Shown: positions 8,337 through 17,145 of the stretch, one piece after another
Layout of the letters: each line of letters opens with the position of its first letter
Position numbering within the stretch: position 1 is the first letter of the stretch
DNA from: Brevifilum sp029548365
GTDB taxonomy: Bacteria > Chloroflexota > Anaerolineae > Anaerolineales > Anaerolineaceae
DNA length: 64,000 nt
Reading direction: 5' to 3'
Assembly (NCBI GenBank): GCA_035376985.1
Contig: DAOSSA010000002.1
Span: 124,001 to 188,000 of the forward strand
The notes under the pieces: model-generated
Told to the model about the DNA's origin: nothing
The model's database searches: none
The model's input: the letters and a program-made list of their open reading frames with translations, nothing else
Position numbers and translations under genes: made by a program

Positions 8337-9101
8337 CTATGCTTCGCTTTCCATATCGCCGTACAGTTCACTGATCTTCCACAGGAAGGAGCGTGTGCGT
8401 TCATATTTTGGCCGGTTGAACATCTCATCCGGCGACCCCTCTTCGACGATGTTGCCATTTTCTAAAAAGATGATGCGATTGGCAACTTCGCGGGCGAAAC
8501 CCATTTCGTGAGTAACCACCAGCATGGTCATCCCTTCCCTGGCCAGATTTCGCATCACCTCGAGCACTTCGCCGATCAATTCGGGATCCAGCGCCGAGGT
8601 CGGCTCATCGAAGAGCATGATGCGGGGGTCCATGGCAAGGGCGCGGGCAATGGCGACGCGCTGCTGTTGACCGCCAGAGAGCTGACCCGGGTAATGCGCC
8701 GCTCGGTCTACCAGCCCCACCCGACTGAGCTCCTGCATTGCTTTCTCTTCTGCCACTTCATTGGGGAGTTTTTTGACTTTGCTGAGCCCGATTTTAACAT
8801 TGTCCAGCGCGGTCAGATGGTTGAAGAGTAAAAAATTTTGAAAAACCATGCCAACATGCTGGCGGACCTCGTCTTCATTGTGACCATGGGCGGTGATCTC
8901 ATCACCATCCAGCCAGATCTGCCCTGCATTGGCTTTGGTAAGCAGGTTGATGCAGCGAAGCAGGGTGCTTTTTCCCGTCCCGCTGGGCCCGATGATCACC
9001 ACGGTGTCGCCTTCATTGACGGTTATATCGATGTCATGGAAAACGACATTGTTGCCATATGCTTTGGTGAGTCCTTTTATATCCAAGATCGGTTCTGCCA
9101 T
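8337..9101 (-). CDS. Polar amino-acid ABC transporter ATPase (GlnQ family)
   Basis: 254 residues. Walker A GPSGTGKST, Q-loop VFQNF, signature LSGGQQQRVAIARAL, Walker B IMLFDEPTSALDPE and the H-loop VVTHEMGFAREVANR are all present and typical of GlnQ/HisP. The start at 9101 follows GGAGGAGATT. It lies between two permease genes of the same family, giving the order binding protein, permease, ATPase, permease in transcription order, so the complete importer is encoded locally. Confidence 0.95.
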   Translation of the reverse strand: MAEPILDIKGLTKAYGNNVVFHDIDITVNEGDTVVIIGPSGTGKSTLLRCINLLTKANAGQIWLDGDEITAHGHNEDEVRQHVGMVFQNFLLFNHLTALDNVKIGLSKVKKLPNEVAEEKAMQELSRVGLVDRAAHYPGQLSGGQQQRVAIARALAMDPRIMLFDEPTSALDPELIGEVLEVMRNLAREGMTMLVVTHEMGFAREVANRIIFLENGNIVEEGSPDEMFNRPKYERTRSFLWKISELYGDMESEA

Positions 9102-9115
9102 AATCTCCTCCGTAA

Positions 9116-9760
9116 TTATGGGTTGGCGGGAATCGCCAGCCGTTTTTCCAGGCGGTTTAAGAGTCGGTTGGTGATAAACACCAGTGCGAAGTAAATCAAC
9201 CCCGCAGTGATGTATGCTAAGAAGGGCTCCTGCGTGCTGGCGCTGATCAACTGGGCACGGCGTAAAACCTCAGGGACACCCAGGGCGTAGACGAGTGATG
9301 AATCCTTGATGACAATGGCCGCCTCGTTTGACCAGGGCGGGATAGCCAGGCGGAGGGCTTGCGGGATGATGATATGCCGAATGGCCTGCATTCTGCTCAT
9401 GCCAATCGAGCGAGCTGCCATCATCTGGCTACCGCTGACGGAAAGCAAGGCGCCGCGGATGATCTCCATCTGGTAGGCGCTGCTGACAATACCCAGTGAG
9501 ATCGACCCCGCCCAAAAGGGCGAAAGATTGATGTTACCCGAGACCATGAAATACAGGATGAACAGCAGAACAATGGGAGGAATGCCGCGCATGATGGTAC
9601 TGTAAACGGCCATAATTCTGGAGAGGAATTTCCCACCATATACATGCATCAGCGAGAGGATTAAACCCAACACCAGACCGAAGGGCAGGGCAATCAGTGT
9701 AACGCCGACTGTGTAGGCTGTTCCAGAAGCAATGTACTGGAAGAATTTGGCAAAGTCCAT
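9116..9760 (-). CDS. Polar amino-acid ABC permease (HisQ/GlnM family)
   Basis: 214 residues with five predicted helices. FFQYIASGTAYTVGVTLIALPFGLVLGLIL and the loop AARSIGMSRMQAIRHIIIPQALRLAIPPWSNEA match the His/Glu/Gln permease family and pair with the permease at 7656-8336. It lies 14 bases upstream of the ATPase gene in transcription order. The ribosome site is weak (GAAAG). Confidence 0.9.
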   Translation of the reverse strand: MDFAKFFQYIASGTAYTVGVTLIALPFGLVLGLILSLMHVYGGKFLSRIMAVYSTIMRGIPPIVLLFILYFMVSGNINLSPFWAGSISLGIVSSAYQMEIIRGALLSVSGSQMMAARSIGMSRMQAIRHIIIPQALRLAIPPWSNEAAIVIKDSSLVYALGVPEVLRRAQLISASTQEPFLAYITAGLIYFALVFITNRLLNRLEKRLAIPANP

Positions 9761-9865
9761 GGATTAAACTTTCAAAGAAAGAGCGATCATCAACTGTATG
9801 AAAGATAACCGAGGAGAAAAGCATAAACACGTTTCAGCTTTTCTCCCAGGTTGGTTAAGCGAATA

Positions 9866-10624
9866 TTATTCGTAGAAATACTTGATCGCCAGTTTTTCGA
9901 TGAAGCCTTCAGCTTTTAATTCCGCAATGATGCGGTTGATTTCAGCCTGCAAGTCAGCAGAACCTTTAGGAAGGACGATGTTAATTGGCCCTGTATAGAG
10001 CATTTCTTTGTAGATGATTTCAAGGTCATCATCCTGGCTGGCGATGACGCCGGCGGGGACATCATCCGCCATCAAAATATCGATCCTGCCAGCTTTAAGA
10101 TCAAGAGCAGCCTGGTCCACCCGTTCGTAGCGGGAAAGGTTGCTCTCACTCATCAAGCCAGTTTCAATTAACTCCTCGGTGATCCATTCATCCTGCATCG
10201 TGCCAGATTGGACACCAAGTTTGTAATTTGCTGCATCTTCAGCTTTGGTAAACTTTTTGGTAAAGTCTTTCATCGCGATGAAGGCATCCTCAGAGGTGTG
10301 ATAAGGATCGGAAAAATCGACCAGTTGGGCGCGCTCTTCGGAGTAATTAAAACAGGAGATTGAAGCATCAATCTTGCCTTCCTGAACGGCCTGGATCAAG
10401 CTGTCGAAGGGCATATCCTGCCACTCGATTTTCACATCCATGCGTTTTGCAATCTCTGCCATCAGTTCGATGTCGAAGCCAGCCATGTTCCCGGCTTCAT
10501 CGACGTATTCGTAGGGGGGATAATCTGCTGATGTACCGACGACTAAATTGTCGGAAGTCTTTTGGCACGCTGTGAGTGCCAATGCCAGTAAAATGACCAA
10601 TAGTAAAGCGTTGCGGTGTTTCAT
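9866..10624 (-). CDS. Polar amino-acid-binding lipoprotein
   Basis: 252 residues. The leader ends in the lipobox LTAC. The mature start VVGTSADYPPYEYVDEAGNMAGFDIELMAEIAKRM is the standard opening of family 3 solute-binding proteins (polar amino acids), followed by the ligand-region motifs FDSLIQAVQEGKIDASI and the LGVQSGT hinge strand. The gene has a strong ribosome site (AAGGAG, seven bases before ATG). It is first in the transcription unit, as usual for the most abundant component. An acidic or amide amino acid is plausible, but specificity cannot be assigned. Confidence 0.92.
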   Translation of the reverse strand: MKHRNALLLVILLALALTACQKTSDNLVVGTSADYPPYEYVDEAGNMAGFDIELMAEIAKRMDVKIEWQDMPFDSLIQAVQEGKIDASISCFNYSEERAQLVDFSDPYHTSEDAFIAMKDFTKKFTKAEDAANYKLGVQSGTMQDEWITEELIETGLMSESNLSRYERVDQAALDLKAGRIDILMADDVPAGVIASQDDDLEIIYKEMLYTGPINIVLPKGSADLQAEINRIIAELKAEGFIEKLAIKYFYE

Positions 10625-10871
10625 GCATTCTCCTTCATATGGAATTGAAAAGATTAGTTTATTTACCTAATTGTAACATATCTTTATTACCTATTTGAAA
10701 AGCAAGAATTCTCTCAATGATTTACCCGCCTTGGTGTGTTGAGAAGTTTGTCAATTAAATGAGTCGGAACAACCTCAGGCGGAGTCATCACGCCTGTAAA
10801 GGATGTTTCGTTAATTTATTTTCAACTTCGCACGTTAAAATATAAAACACTGATTATTTGGGTTAATGACT

Positions 10872-11597
10872 TTAACCACCAAGATATGCTTTTTTAACTT
10901 CCGGGTTCTTTCCAACTTCCTCCGATGAGCCTGAAAGGGTTATCGTTCCAGTTTCCAGCACATAGGCTTTGGTTGTATAGCGCAAAGCCAGGTGAGCATT
11001 CTGTTCGACCAGGAGGATGGTGGAACCCTCTTTATTAATTGTCGCCAGGTTTCCGAAAAGTTCTTGAACCAGGATCGGCGCCAAACCCATCGATGGCTCA
11101 TCGAGTAGCATCAATGAACCCCGGTTCATCAAAGACCGACCGACTGCCAGCATCTGTAGCTCTCCACCACTTAATAAATCAGCCAATTGAGATTTTCTCT
11201 CCTCAAGTCGAGGGAAGATCCCAAAAACACGCTCTAAGTCTTGTGCAACGTCTTCTTTATCTTTACGGCCAAAGGCAGCGATTTTTAAGTTCTCAAGGAC
11301 GGACATGTTACTGAAAACCCTACGACCTTCAGGAACGAGTGTAATTCCCAATTTGTTAACCACATCATGAGGAGAATATTTCGATAAATCTTCACCTTTG
11401 AATTCCATTGAGCCCGAATCGACTTTCCCTCCCATTTCTTTGATCTGGCGAACAATCGACCATAATGTGGTTGATTTGCCGGCGCCATTGGCGCCAATCA
11501 AAGTGACAATCCCCCCTTCTTCACCATCAAAGGAGATCCCATGTAATGCTTCAATCGCACCATAAGTAACGAACAAATCTTTTATGCTGAGCAACAT
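10872..11597 (-). CDS. livF: Branched-chain amino-acid ABC ATPase LivF
   Basis: 241 residues. LivF hallmarks: VTYGAIEALHGIS, Walker A GANGAGKST, VPEGRRVFSNMSVLENL, LLLDEPSMGLAPILVQELF and LLVEQNAHLALR. The ABC signature reads LSGGELQML instead of the usual LSGGEQQML, and the segment VRQIKEMGGKVDSGSMEF is a little unusual. The start overlaps the stop of the livG remnant by one base (TAATG), with GAGGAGG inside the livG end serving as ribosome site. livH, livM and a binding protein are absent, and livG is truncated, so LivF is probably an orphan of a decaying cassette or serves a transporter elsewhere. Confidence 0.85.
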   Translation of the reverse strand: MLLSIKDLFVTYGAIEALHGISFDGEEGGIVTLIGANGAGKSTTLWSIVRQIKEMGGKVDSGSMEFKGEDLSKYSPHDVVNKLGITLVPEGRRVFSNMSVLENLKIAAFGRKDKEDVAQDLERVFGIFPRLEERKSQLADLLSGGELQMLAVGRSLMNRGSLMLLDEPSMGLAPILVQELFGNLATINKEGSTILLVEQNAHLALRYTTKAYVLETGTITLSGSSEEVGKNPEVKKAYLGG

Positions 11598-12235
11598 TAT
11601 GCAACCTCCTCACCCAAGTAGGCTTTAACAACCAGTGGATTTTTTCGAATTCCATCGGGAGTACCTTCGGCAATTGTTGAACCGAAATCAAGGACCTGGA
11701 TACGTTCACAAACGTTCATAATCACCCGCATTTGGTGCTCGATCAGCCAAACCGTGACCTTGAACTCATCCTTAACCCATTTAACCAGCGTGGTTAATTC
11801 ACCAATTTCACCCGGGTTCATGCCTGCTGCCGGTTCATCAAGCAGTAATAAGCGCGGCCGGATCACACGGGCGCGGCAAATTTCAACCCTGCGCTGGATG
11901 CCATAGGGTAGATTGCGGGGCAATTCTTTGATGTAGGGGATAAGATTGAATTTTTTAAGCAGCTCCAGGGCTTCTATAACGACTTTCCTTTCGTCCTGTA
12001 CCAGTTTATTCGTAAAGAAAAGCGAGTCAGGAAGCTTGTAACTGATTTGCGAAAAGTAGGCGATGCGCAGATTGTCAAGCACAGAGAGCTCGTTCCATAA
12101 GCGAATGTTTTGAAACGTTCTACCGATCCCAAGCGATGTAATTTGATGAGGATAACGGCCTGATAAATTATCGCCATTTCCCCACAATTGATGAAGACAT
12201 TGAGTTAGAGAAGTCGGATAAACATCACCTCCTAT
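11597..12235 (-). pseudogene. livG: livG remnant lacking the N-terminal Walker A region
   Basis: The frame encodes the C-terminal three quarters of LivG: GNGDNLSGRYPHQITSLGIG, RTFQNIRLW, the signature-region NLPYGIQRRVEICRARV, LLLLDEPAAGMNPGE and the LIEHQMRVIM switch region. Intact LivG is about 255 residues and begins with a beta-strand, Walker A (GPNGAGKTT) and a loop; here these roughly 60 residues are missing, and the frame stays open only to 12235 with unrelated codons and no ATG. A good ribosome site (AGGAGGTGAT, 12224-12233 on the minus strand) survives upstream, followed by a six-codon frame, consistent with an internal deletion. Without a P-loop it cannot bind ATP normally. Confidence 0.75.
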
Positions 12236-12608
12236 TTAATTATTTACTTGGGTGGAACTAATATCCTATTATAATAAAGCATATTAAATTTTATCAAGTT
12301 AATTTTTGGATATAATTCATATTAGCATGCACAATTTATGTAAAAGAGCTTTCTAAAGATGATTATTCTTAGATTTCAAGTTCCGCCTGTATTATTTGCT
12401 TTCGTTTGACATTTAGGGGTTGGATTGGACAGAGCCCGTCTCCGAAAGTCGCAGCGCTGATACAGAGGTTGGCAGATCTCAGCATAGGCTCACTTTTACC
12501 GTTATTCAGGGATATCATTTGCCCTGGGTGCGGTGCCAGCCTGGGGCTTGTGCTTGATGAAAGAACCAACAAACCAATTGATCTTTGCAAGAAATCTTGC
12601 AAAAACCA

Positions 12609-12637
12609 TTGACATATTGGTAAAGCCCATGTACAAT
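12609..12637 (+). promoter_or_regulatory. Consensus sigma-70 promoter of the left inositol/uronate operon
   Basis: TTGACA (12609-12614), 17-base spacer, TACAAT (12632-12637). This is close to a perfect housekeeping promoter and lies immediately before a palindromic operator, so a bound repressor would sit on the transcription start. Confidence 0.8.
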
Positions 12638-12673
12638 AAACCAGGTTGTGCACACGTGTGCAGAACCTGGTTT
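12638..12673. promoter_or_regulatory. LacI-type operator inside a 36-bp palindrome
   Basis: The 14-bp perfect palindrome TGCACACGTGTGCA (12649-12662) has the central CG typical of LacI-family operators. It is flanked by AAACCAGGTT and its exact inverse AACCTGGTTT, so the whole 36 bp is symmetric except for one G/G pair. The same 14-mer lies at the promoter of the LacI-family gene ending this locus (27767-27782), which identifies the likely regulator. Confidence 0.85.
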
Positions 12674-12791
12674 CGTTAAATCTCAGGTTTGACGAATGAT
12701 TAACGTCCGGCATATCAACCTATGGGTCACAAAAAAAGTTGTTTGCACACCGACCCGCTGGGATTTCGTTTACAATCAAGTTGAGGTAAAA

Positions 12792-13622
12792 ATGGCAAAA
12801 CCGATTGATGAATTTTATGATTTTTCAGGGTCAACCGCGGTGATCACTGGCGGAACAGGCTTTTTAGGGGCTGAAATGTGTAAAACCCTTGCAGCTCTGG
12901 GCGCAAAGGTGGCGATCCTCGATATCAACCTGGAGAAAACCAAACTGCTTGCCACCGAGATCAATGCGGCGGGCGGCACTGCTGCTGCCTTCGATTGTAA
13001 TGTGTTAAATCGCGAGAGTATCGAGGGCGTTGCGCAGGAAATCTACTCCAGCTTTGGCCCGGTGGATATTTTGATCAACGGCGCAGGCGGCAACAAACCA
13101 CAGGCCACCACCAGTGACGCGTTGCCCTTTTTTGATCTGCCCATGGATGCCTTACGCTGGGTGTTTGATCTCAATATGCTGGGCACCATCCTGCCCTCTC
13201 AGATTTTTGGAAAAGGGATGGCTCAGGGCGACTCTGGAACAATTTTGAACATCTCTTCGATGAATGCCTTTCGCCCGCTAACCCGCATCCCGGCATATTC
13301 TGCAGCTAAAGCGGGGGTGAGCAATTTCACCCAATGGCTGGCAGTCCACCTGGCGCAGGAATATTCACCCAATATCCGGGTGAACGCGATTGCCCCAGGT
13401 TTTTTCATCACCGATCAGAATCGGTTCCTGCTCACCGATCCGGAGAGCGGGGAATTAACAGATCGCGGTCATACGATATTAGGGCATACCCCTATGAACC
13501 GCTTCGGGGTGCCGGAAGATTTATTGGGTACGATGTTGTGGTTGGTTTCACCAGCTTCTGCGTTCGTTACCGGCATTGTGGTGCCTGTCGATGGCGGATT
13601 TTCAGCCTTCAGTGGAGTGTGA
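12792..13622 (+). CDS. uxuB: SDR-type D-mannonate oxidoreductase (fructuronate reductase)
   Basis: 276 residues from the ATG at 12792 (GAGG five bases upstream). Rossmann motif TGGTGFLG near the start, NGAGGN after strand 4, and the catalytic Ser...Tyr-x-x-x-Lys (SSMNAF ... YSAAK). The end PVDGGFSAFSGV and the segments FDLNMLGTILPSQ and NAIAPGFFITDQN match the short-chain UxuB type known as Bacillus YjmF. The enzyme reduces D-fructuronate to D-mannonate with NAD(P)H in the cytoplasm. It is the first gene of the left operon and would take the product of UxaE encoded in the facing operon. A different sugar-acid substrate remains possible. Confidence 0.82.
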   Translation: MAKPIDEFYDFSGSTAVITGGTGFLGAEMCKTLAALGAKVAILDINLEKTKLLATEINAAGGTAAAFDCNVLNRESIEGVAQEIYSSFGPVDILINGAGGNKPQATTSDALPFFDLPMDALRWVFDLNMLGTILPSQIFGKGMAQGDSGTILNISSMNAFRPLTRIPAYSAAKAGVSNFTQWLAVHLAQEYSPNIRVNAIAPGFFITDQNRFLLTDPESGELTDRGHTILGHTPMNRFGVPEDLLGTMLWLVSPASAFVTGIVVPVDGGFSAFSGV

Positions 13623-13626
13623 GCCA

Positions 13627-14880
13627 ATGGTCACAGGTTCTGGGTTTCTCAATCAGTTTATCAGTGCTGAAACTGCCAGCGAGATCGTTGGCGAAGCGCT
13701 AAATTCACTGCCGCTGGAGGGCAAACGAGTATTGATCCTCATCCCGGACGGGACCCGCAGTATGCCTATGCCGCTGATGTTCAGTTTGTTTGAAGAGCAT
13801 CTTTCTGGTCGGGTTGCTGCCCTGGATTACCTGGTAGCCCTTGGCACTCACCAACTAATGACGGATGCACAATTAACCCATCTGATTGGAAGGAGCGTTA
13901 CCGACGGGAAAGCTGGCAGCAGCACCATTTTTAATCACCACTGGGAAGACCCTGAAACCTTCATCCAGATTGGCATCATTCCCGAAGACGAGATTCATGA
14001 GCTCTCACAAGGGCACATGCGACAGGATGTCGCCGTTCGGCTGAATAAGTTGATCATGGATTATGACCATCTCCTGATCTGCGGTCCGGTATTTCCACAT
14101 GAAGTGGTGGGCTTTTCTGGCGGCAATAAATACTTTTTCCCGGGTATCGCTGGCGTAGAGATTATCAATTTCACACATTGGCTGGGAGCAACCCTCACCA
14201 GTTTCGATATTATTGGTTCCGGGTACACACCTGTGCGGGCGGTGATTGACCGGGCTGCTTCTATGGTTCCCAAACCAGTGCATTGTTTTTCCCTGGTGGT
14301 GACCTATGAGGGGCTGGCCGGGCTTTATTTTGGCAGTGCACAGGAAGCATGGAAGGCTGCTGCCAATCTTTCAGCCCAGAAGCATATTATCTATGTTGAT
14401 CAGCCTTTTCAAAAGGTGCTTTCGATCATGCCTGAACTGTATGATGATTTGTGGACAGCCGCCAAAGGCATGTACAAGTTGGAACCCGTTGTGGCAGATG
14501 GGGGAGAGGTGATCATTTACGCGCCGCATATCAACGAGGTGAGTTACACCTACGGAGAGATTATCGACGAGGTTGGCTACCATTGTCGGGACTTTTTTGT
14601 GAAGCAATGGGAACGTTACAAGCAGTACCCGCACGGTGTACTGGCACATTCCACTCATTTGCGCGGTCTGGGAACCTACGACACCGCCACCGGCGTTGAG
14701 ACCCCGCGCATCAAGGTGACTCTGGCCACTGGCATTCCGGCTGATCGCTGCCAGCGAATTGGATTGGGCTATCGCGACCCGCACTCGATCAATCCTGATG
14801 ATTGGGTTGATAAAGAAGACCAGGGAATCCTGGTCGTCCCACGAGCGGGCGAAATGCTGTATCGTATCAAAAAACAATGA
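13627..14880 (+). CDS. LarA-family nickel-dependent hydroxyacid racemase/epimerase
   Basis: 417 residues, close to LarA (about 425). The LarA landmarks align with correct spacing: D41-x-x-R44 (PDGTRSMP), H75 (GTHQLM), H158 and K168 in HEVVGFSGGNKYFFPG. In Lactobacillus LarA the equivalents are D72, R75, H108, H174 and K184, the Lys anchoring the nickel-pincer nucleotide. The gene starts four bases after uxuB. Family members racemise lactate or epimerise sugar acids at C2. Given its neighbours, an aldonate such as D-mannonate/D-gluconate, or lactate feeding the EtfAB/FAD-dehydrogenase complex, are the two best substrate guesses. larB, larC and larE are not in the window. Confidence 0.85.
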   Translation: MVTGSGFLNQFISAETASEIVGEALNSLPLEGKRVLILIPDGTRSMPMPLMFSLFEEHLSGRVAALDYLVALGTHQLMTDAQLTHLIGRSVTDGKAGSSTIFNHHWEDPETFIQIGIIPEDEIHELSQGHMRQDVAVRLNKLIMDYDHLLICGPVFPHEVVGFSGGNKYFFPGIAGVEIINFTHWLGATLTSFDIIGSGYTPVRAVIDRAASMVPKPVHCFSLVVTYEGLAGLYFGSAQEAWKAAANLSAQKHIIYVDQPFQKVLSIMPELYDDLWTAAKGMYKLEPVVADGGEVIIYAPHINEVSYTYGEIIDEVGYHCRDFFVKQWERYKQYPHGVLAHSTHLRGLGTYDTATGVETPRIKVTLATGIPADRCQRIGLGYRDPHSINPDDWVDKEDQGILVVPRAGEMLYRIKKQ

Positions 14881-14905
14881 ACATTATTAATGAAGCGAGG
14901 CATAC

Positions 14906-15991
14906 ATGAACCAATATGGATTGAACATCAAAGAATCTGGAGCGCTTGATTTTGTCTCCCTGGGAGCGCTGGTAAACCGGTTGGATCCCGGCGTAATCCC
15001 CTTTCGGAAGGCAACCCAATGCCAGATCCACGTAAGCGGGGGCGAATTTAATTGTGCAGCCAACCTTGCGGACTGCTTTGGCTTGAAAACCGGTGTCGTG
15101 ACGGCTATGGTCGATTATCCGATTGGCGATTTGATCGCAGAACGGGTGAAGGCTATGGGAGTAAAACCTTTTTACAAACACTTTGCACATAACGGGGTTA
15201 ACGGCCCCAATATGGCGACGGTTTACAGCGACCAGGGTTTTGGTATGCGTCCGCCGGTGGTGTTTTACAATCGCTGTAACGAAGCTGCAGCACAATTAAA
15301 GCCGGGAGATTTTAACTGGGATGAAATATTTGCCGGGGGCGTGCGCTGGTTTCACAGCGGTGGCATCTTTGCTGCGCTTTCAGAAACCACCGGACAGGTG
15401 ATTATGGAAGGGATGAAGGCGGCCAAAGCAGCGGGCGCGGTAGTCTCCTTCGATTTGAATTATCGTGAAAAATTGTGGAGCATTTGGGGAGGACAGGGCG
15501 CTGCACAGTCGGTGTTGCGCGAAATTATGAACTATGTCGATGTGCTTGTCGGCAATGAAGAAGACATGCAAATGGGCCTGGGTGTTTCCGGCCCGCAGGT
15601 TGAAAAAACCTCAAAGCTGGACCCGCGAACCTTCATTGACATTATTGGAGAGGTTACCAGCCTGTTCCCCGGCATTAAAGTGGTCACGACCACACTCAGA
15701 GAAGTAAAAAATACCATGCAGCATTCCTGGAGCGCAGTCGCCTGGATCAACGGGCAGGCTTATATTGCCCCCACTTGTGACCTTGTCGTGTATGACCGCG
15801 TGGGCGGTGGTGACGGTTTTGCTTCGGGAGTGTTTTACGGTCTGCTCACCGGGGAAGATGAGCAACAGGCGGTAAACCTGGGCTGGGCGCACGGTGCGCT
15901 GCTGACGACCTTCCCAGGCGACACGACAATGGCCAGTGTGGAACAGGTAAAAGCATTTGCTTCAGGCGGATCCGCTCGAATTCAGAGGTAA
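14906..15991 (+). CDS. PfkB-family kinase, probable 2-keto-3-deoxygluconate kinase
   Basis: 361 residues, ribosome site AGCGAGG. PfkB/ribokinase features: SGGEFNCAANLADCFGLKTGVVTAM near the N-terminus (substrate Gly-Gly), FDLNYREKLW in the middle, and the C-terminal anion hole with catalytic Asp, DRVGGGDGFASG. The FDLNYR and large C-terminal insertion resemble KdgK-type kinases, which phosphorylate 2-keto-3-deoxy-D-gluconate at O6. This fits an operon that makes D-mannonate, the precursor of KDG after dehydration, although no mannonate dehydratase (UxuA) is present here. 5-keto-gluconate kinase is an alternative. Confidence 0.75.
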   Translation: MNQYGLNIKESGALDFVSLGALVNRLDPGVIPFRKATQCQIHVSGGEFNCAANLADCFGLKTGVVTAMVDYPIGDLIAERVKAMGVKPFYKHFAHNGVNGPNMATVYSDQGFGMRPPVVFYNRCNEAAAQLKPGDFNWDEIFAGGVRWFHSGGIFAALSETTGQVIMEGMKAAKAAGAVVSFDLNYREKLWSIWGGQGAAQSVLREIMNYVDVLVGNEEDMQMGLGVSGPQVEKTSKLDPRTFIDIIGEVTSLFPGIKVVTTTLREVKNTMQHSWSAVAWINGQAYIAPTCDLVVYDRVGGGDGFASGVFYGLLTGEDEQQAVNLGWAHGALLTTFPGDTTMASVEQVKAFASGGSARIQR

Positions 15992-15998
15992 AAATCGG

Positions 15999-17015
15999 AT
16001 GTCAGAGAAAATCAACATTGCTGTAATCGGAACCGGCCGCATGGGCAGTGTGCATGTCGGCAACCTGGTCAATCGCATACCTGAAGCCAACCTGGTGGCC
16101 CTATGTGATATTAAATTGGATGTTGTTCAGGCTGTGGCCAAGCAATGGGAGATCAAGCGGACGGCTCAGCACTATCAAGATCTGCTGGAAGATAAGACAA
16201 TTAAAGCTGTGCTGATTGCCACCAGCACCGACACACATGCTGAAATCCTGAAGGATTGCGCCAATGCTGGGAAGCACATCTTTTGTGAGAAGCCCCTGGC
16301 GCTGGATCTCAATGAGATCGATGAGGTGCTTTCAGTGGTTGAACAGACGGGCGTGAAACTCCAGGTTGGGTTTAATCGCCGGTTTGATAAGAACTTTCAG
16401 CAGGTGCGCCAGATTGTCAAGTCGGGAGAATTGGGACGCCCTTGCCTGCTTAAGATCACCAACCGCGACCCGGAATTGCCTTCACTCGAATTTCTGCGCG
16501 CCTCCGGCGGCCTTTTTCTGGATATGACGATCCATGATTTTGATATGGCGCGGTTCCAGATCGGCGAGGTGGACGAGGTGTACGCAACCGGCTCGGTGTT
16601 AATTGATGAAGCGCTCAACGAATTTGGTGATTTGGATACAGCCGTGATCAGCTTAAAATTCAAAGATGGCACCCTGGGTTCGATTGATAACAGCCGACAG
16701 GCGGTTTACGGGTATGATCAGCGCGTGGAAGTGTTCTGCCTGAACGGTACAGCCATGGCAGAGAACGAAACGGAACACACCGTTGCCAAGGGCAACCTTG
16801 ACGGCTTTCATACTGCCCGGATTGAAGCGTTTTTTATGCAGCGTTATGCACCCTGTTATATCGAAGAAGTGCGGCAGTTTCTACGCTGCGTCCGGGATGA
16901 TCAACCTGTGCCGGTCTCCGGCGAAGACGGCCGCCAGGCTGTTGTTCTGGGCTATGCTGCCTGGAAATCCTTCCACGAAAACCGCCCGGTAAAGGTTTCC
17001 GAGATCGCTGGATGA
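15999..17015 (+). CDS. iolG: Inositol 2-dehydrogenase (Gfo/Idh/MocA family)
   Basis: 338 residues beginning seven bases after the kinase stop (AGAGGT before ATG). N-terminal Rossmann motif AVIGTGRMGSVHVGNL; the catalytic Lys in CEKPLALDL; and GLFLDMTIHDFDMARF, where the His/Asp pair acts in the sugar site. The stretch GSIDNSRQAVYGYDQRVEVF is characteristic of myo-inositol 2-dehydrogenases. The reaction is NAD-dependent oxidation of myo-inositol to scyllo-inosose. It supplies the substrate of the IolM-like dehydrogenase in the facing operon. It is the last gene before the bidirectional terminator at 17044. Confidence 0.85.
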   Translation: MSEKINIAVIGTGRMGSVHVGNLVNRIPEANLVALCDIKLDVVQAVAKQWEIKRTAQHYQDLLEDKTIKAVLIATSTDTHAEILKDCANAGKHIFCEKPLALDLNEIDEVLSVVEQTGVKLQVGFNRRFDKNFQQVRQIVKSGELGRPCLLKITNRDPELPSLEFLRASGGLFLDMTIHDFDMARFQIGEVDEVYATGSVLIDEALNEFGDLDTAVISLKFKDGTLGSIDNSRQAVYGYDQRVEVFCLNGTAMAENETEHTVAKGNLDGFHTARIEAFFMQRYAPCYIEEVRQFLRCVRDDQPVPVSGEDGRQAVVLGYAAWKSFHENRPVKVSEIAG

Positions 17016-17043
17016 CCTTCCACAACTGATTTTTCTCTATTAC

Positions 17044-17083
17044 AAAAACACCCGCTGAGGGCAAACCCGGCGGGTGTTTTTTT
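17044..17083. terminator. Bidirectional rho-independent terminator between convergent operons
   Basis: AAAAACACCCGC (17044-17055) pairs perfectly with GCGGGTGTTTTT (17070-17081), 12 bp with a 14-base loop, and T-tracts on both strands. It ends the iolG-side operon and the EtfA-side operon. Confidence 0.9.
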
Positions 17084-17145
17084 ACGAATTTGCTGTTATG
17101 CCGCTGTTTTTCCTTGAGCAATTAGCCTTGACCAGAACCAATTTC

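Larger units (their letters stand above)
12236..12791. other. Intergenic region with unassigned 68-codon frame and operon promoter
   Basis: No recognisable intact gene. A plus-strand frame 12406-12612 (TTG start, 68 codons, containing ICPGCGASLGLVLDE) has coding-like composition but no family I can name; it could be part of a decayed gene. Its stop overlaps the -35 box of the promoter at 12609-12637. The operator at 12638-12673 and about 120 bases of leader before the uxuB start follow. Confidence 0.45.

Noticed and set aside
12369..12713. 114-codon minus-strand gene upstream of uxuB
   Set aside because: It would read through the promoter and the 36-bp operator palindrome; no ribosome site or family match.
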